Of a stretch of 64,000 bases of DNA, positions 62,474 to 64,000 are shown piece after piece. The DNA is from Gemmatimonas sp. (GTDB lineage: Bacteria > Gemmatimonadota > Gemmatimonadetes > Gemmatimonadales > Gemmatimonadaceae). Position numbers and translations under genes: made by a program. The notes under the pieces are model-generated. The model made no database searches and was not told the DNA's origin. It worked only from the letters and a program-made list of their open reading frames with translations. Numbering within the stretch: the first letter of the stretch is position 1; every line of letters begins with the position of its first letter. Where the stretch lies: the NCBI RefSeq assembly GCF_031426495.1, contig NZ_JANPLK010000027.1:82892-146891 (forward strand), written 5' to 3'.

Positions 62474-63681
62474 CGCAATCGAAGGGACGCATCGTGTCGC
62501 GGGGACGGTCGCTCGCGGTCGCCTGCCTGCTCCTGGTGGGCGCCGCATCGCCCGTGCTGGCGCAACGCGCTGACAACGAGGCCGCCGGATCGCCGGTGCG
62601 TCGACTGCGCTATACGGTGGTCGGTGGGCTGGTGGGCGTTGCCCTCGCGGCCGGCTACTCCAGCGTCGTGGACAAGGCGGTGCCGCCGTCGTGCGATCCG
62701 TGGGGCTGCGCGATGCCGTTCCTGAGTTTGAGCGGCGCGATCACGGGATTGTTTCTCGCGCGCGAGATCGATGCCCAGCGCCGGGCGGAGCGACCGCGGG
62801 TGGGGATACGGGATCGCGTCGGACTCGAGGTCGCGGTGCTGCCGGCCATGCCGAATGGCATGTCGCTGCGCGATTCGCTGATCGCGATCGTTTCTGACAG
62901 TGGTGTCTCGCTGTTCGCGGCCGAGGCGAAGCCGCGCGCGTTGCGCCGACGGGGCGTCGGACTGCGCGGTCTGCGCGATGTGGCGCTGCTGCCGGGCAAT
63001 GAACGACTGTTGGTCAGCAGCGACGTGGCGCTGTACGGCACAAGTAGCCGCGCGGGCACCGCGTCGCGCCTTTTGGACGGGGCCATCACGGCCATTGCGG
63101 TGGGTGGTGACGGCTGGCTGGCCGCGCGCGGGGCCGCCGTCACCGTCGAGTCGCAGCGCGGCGGCGCGACGGTGCGCGATTCGATCGATATCGGCACCCC
63201 CGCCATCAGCGCCGCGTACGACGAGAGTTCCGCGTCGTGGTGGGTAGGTACCGACTCGGCGCTGCTTCGGCTGGACGGAACCACGGGCAGTGGCCTGCGC
63301 ATCGCCGAGCGCATCAGCACGGGTGCTGGTGTGCGCGCTATCGCGTCCTCGCGCGACTGGGTGGCGGTGGCCCTGGGCGAGGCCGGCGTGACGGCATGGC
63401 GCCGCGGCGACGCGGGCGGCGGCATCATCACGCCGGTGCGTCTGCAGAGCGAGCCACGCTTCGCGTACGACCTGGCATTCTACAACGGCACGCTGCTGGT
63501 GGCCGGCGGCACCGACGGCTTGGTGCGCATCGCTCTCGACCCCACGCCAACCGTGCTCGGCGTATCGCGCGACCTGCCCTTCGCCACGTTACTGAAGGTC
63601 GATGCGAAGAATGGTATCTGGGTTGGCGACCGCGGCCGAGGAACGCTGAATCGCGTCACGTATCCGGATACGCCGCGGTAA
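62470..63681 (+). CDS. Exported beta-propeller-like protein
   Basis: A 403-residue protein with a Sec signal (SLAVACLLLVGAASPVLAQ) and a short hydrophobic region (TVVGGLVGVALAAGYSSVVD). Residues about 115-400 contain six repeated blades (WVGTDSALLRLDG, LLVAGGTDGLVRIALD, GIWVGDRGRGTLNR), like the regulator/lactonase-type beta-propellers. It is coupled to the GWxTD gene upstream. No enzyme residue is visible. The stop (63679-63681) lies inside the first copy of the 85-bp direct repeat. Confidence 0.75.
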   Translation: MTQSKGRIVSRGRSLAVACLLLVGAASPVLAQRADNEAAGSPVRRLRYTVVGGLVGVALAAGYSSVVDKAVPPSCDPWGCAMPFLSLSGAITGLFLAREIDAQRRAERPRVGIRDRVGLEVAVLPAMPNGMSLRDSLIAIVSDSGVSLFAAEAKPRALRRRGVGLRGLRDVALLPGNERLLVSSDVALYGTSSRAGTASRLLDGAITAIAVGGDGWLAARGAAVTVESQRGGATVRDSIDIGTPAISAAYDESSASWWVGTDSALLRLDGTTGSGLRIAERISTGAGVRAIASSRDWVAVALGEAGVTAWRRGDAGGGIITPVRLQSEPRFAYDLAFYNGTLLVAGGTDGLVRIALDPTPTVLGVSRDLPFATLLKVDAKNGIWVGDRGRGTLNRVTYPDTPR

Positions 63682-63758
63682 AGCCGTGTGTCTGGCCAGC
63701 CCCTGAACAGCATTCACCGCGAATTTGCACGAATCATCGCGGATGAACCGCATCAAGA
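63674..63758. repeat. 85-bp direct repeat, copy 1
   Basis: Matches 63834-63918 with about eight differences and an exact offset of 160 bases. It starts in the last codon of the beta-propeller gene and includes an inverted CCGCGA / TCGCGG pair (63717-63742). Confidence 0.9.
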
Positions 63759-64000
63759 ACATGATTGCTTTCGACTCGTCGCACTGACGCCTCGCCGCGC
63801 GACGGGTACATCCGTGCCGTGTCCGCGTTGATTCGCGGTAAAGCCGTGTGTTTAACCAGGCACCGAACAGCATTCACCGCGAATTTGCGCGAATCATCGC
63901 GGATGAACCGCATGAAGATCGAACAGTCGTGGGGCCAAAACGCGGCCCGCCGAGAGAGGCGGGGGCGGGGGGTTTTTGCCACGGGGGGGTAAAGCACCCC
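63682..64000. other. 319-base gene-free region at the window end
   Basis: It holds most of the two 85-bp direct repeats and then a homopolymer-rich end. No gene is supported: short open frames over the repeats encode similar repetitive peptides that are shadows of the repeat. A small stem CCCGCC/GGCGGG (63946-63963) followed by TTTTT (63973-63977) could be a terminator. Confidence 0.6.
63834..63918. repeat. 85-bp direct repeat, copy 2
   Basis: Second copy of the 85-bp unit at 63674-63758. It carries the same AACAGCATTCACCGCGAATT core and the palindromic CCGCGA...TCGCGG pair. The copies are separated by 75 unrelated bases. Confidence 0.9.

Overview
The window is a GC-rich, densely packed chromosomal segment from a Gram-negative (diderm) heterotroph. 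It carries lipid A/Kdo machinery (WaaA), SusC/SusD-type TonB-dependent uptake, many lipobox lipoproteins, outer-membrane barrels and a GWxTD-domain protein. This combination, with Ig-like/DUF4397 surface lipoproteins and a T. thermophilus-type MetRS, fits Gemmatimonadota (Gemmatimonas-like) best. That assignment is an inference from gene content; there is no rRNA or tRNA gene in the window to test it. Start codons are often GTG, and gene junctions often use 4-base GTGA/ATGA overlaps.

Layout. 1-3849 (+): end of an oligopeptide ABC permease, its two ATPases and a POT peptide:proton symporter, a peptide-uptake operon. 3870-7043 (-): BamA-like outer-membrane protein, a coiled-coil protein and an unknown protein. 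7185-9050 (+): family 2 glycosyltransferase with a very long charged tail. 9282-9497 (-): tiny membrane protein. 9678-19892 (+): a lipoate/pyruvate dehydrogenase block (lipA, pdhA, pdhB, pdhC, lpdA, lipB), interrupted between pdhC and lpdA by a large repeat-containing metalloprotease-like lipoprotein. 19990-24023 (-): small lipoprotein and a large BIG2-domain surface lipoprotein. 24634-29635 (+): UvrD-type helicase and an exported M16 protease. 29648-30709 (-): predicted aminopeptidase (COG4324 type).

30785-39453 (+): dnaE, accA, ricT (PSP1) and metG. dnaE is interrupted by a complete 427-residue intein with two LAGLIDADG-like motifs. 39616-43488 (+): four-gene minor pilin cassette. 43505-45785 (-): TPM protein, nucleotidyltransferase-like protein and LemA, translationally coupled. 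45977-48057 (+): DsbA-like lipoprotein and WaaA, the latter apparently starting at CTG. 48278-58776 (-): a seven-gene one-direction run, SusC, SusD, two lipoproteins, a plug-like protein, a CocE/NonD hydrolase and a CitMHS permease; this looks like a complete import-and-hydrolyse pathway. 59320-59988 (-): small barrel protein. 60161-63681 (+): GWxTD protein overlapping a beta-propeller-like protein. The last 320 bases hold two 85-bp direct repeats and homopolymer-rich sequence.

The strongest unusual items are the DnaE intein three residues from the position of the cyanobacterial split intein, the metalloprotease lipoprotein whose stalk is a duplicated block of three repeats, the TPM-NTase-LemA operon, the CTG start of waaA, and the similar Arg/acidic tails on two unrelated proteins (glycosyltransferase and RicT). 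No CRISPR array, prophage, insertion sequence or RNA gene was recognised.
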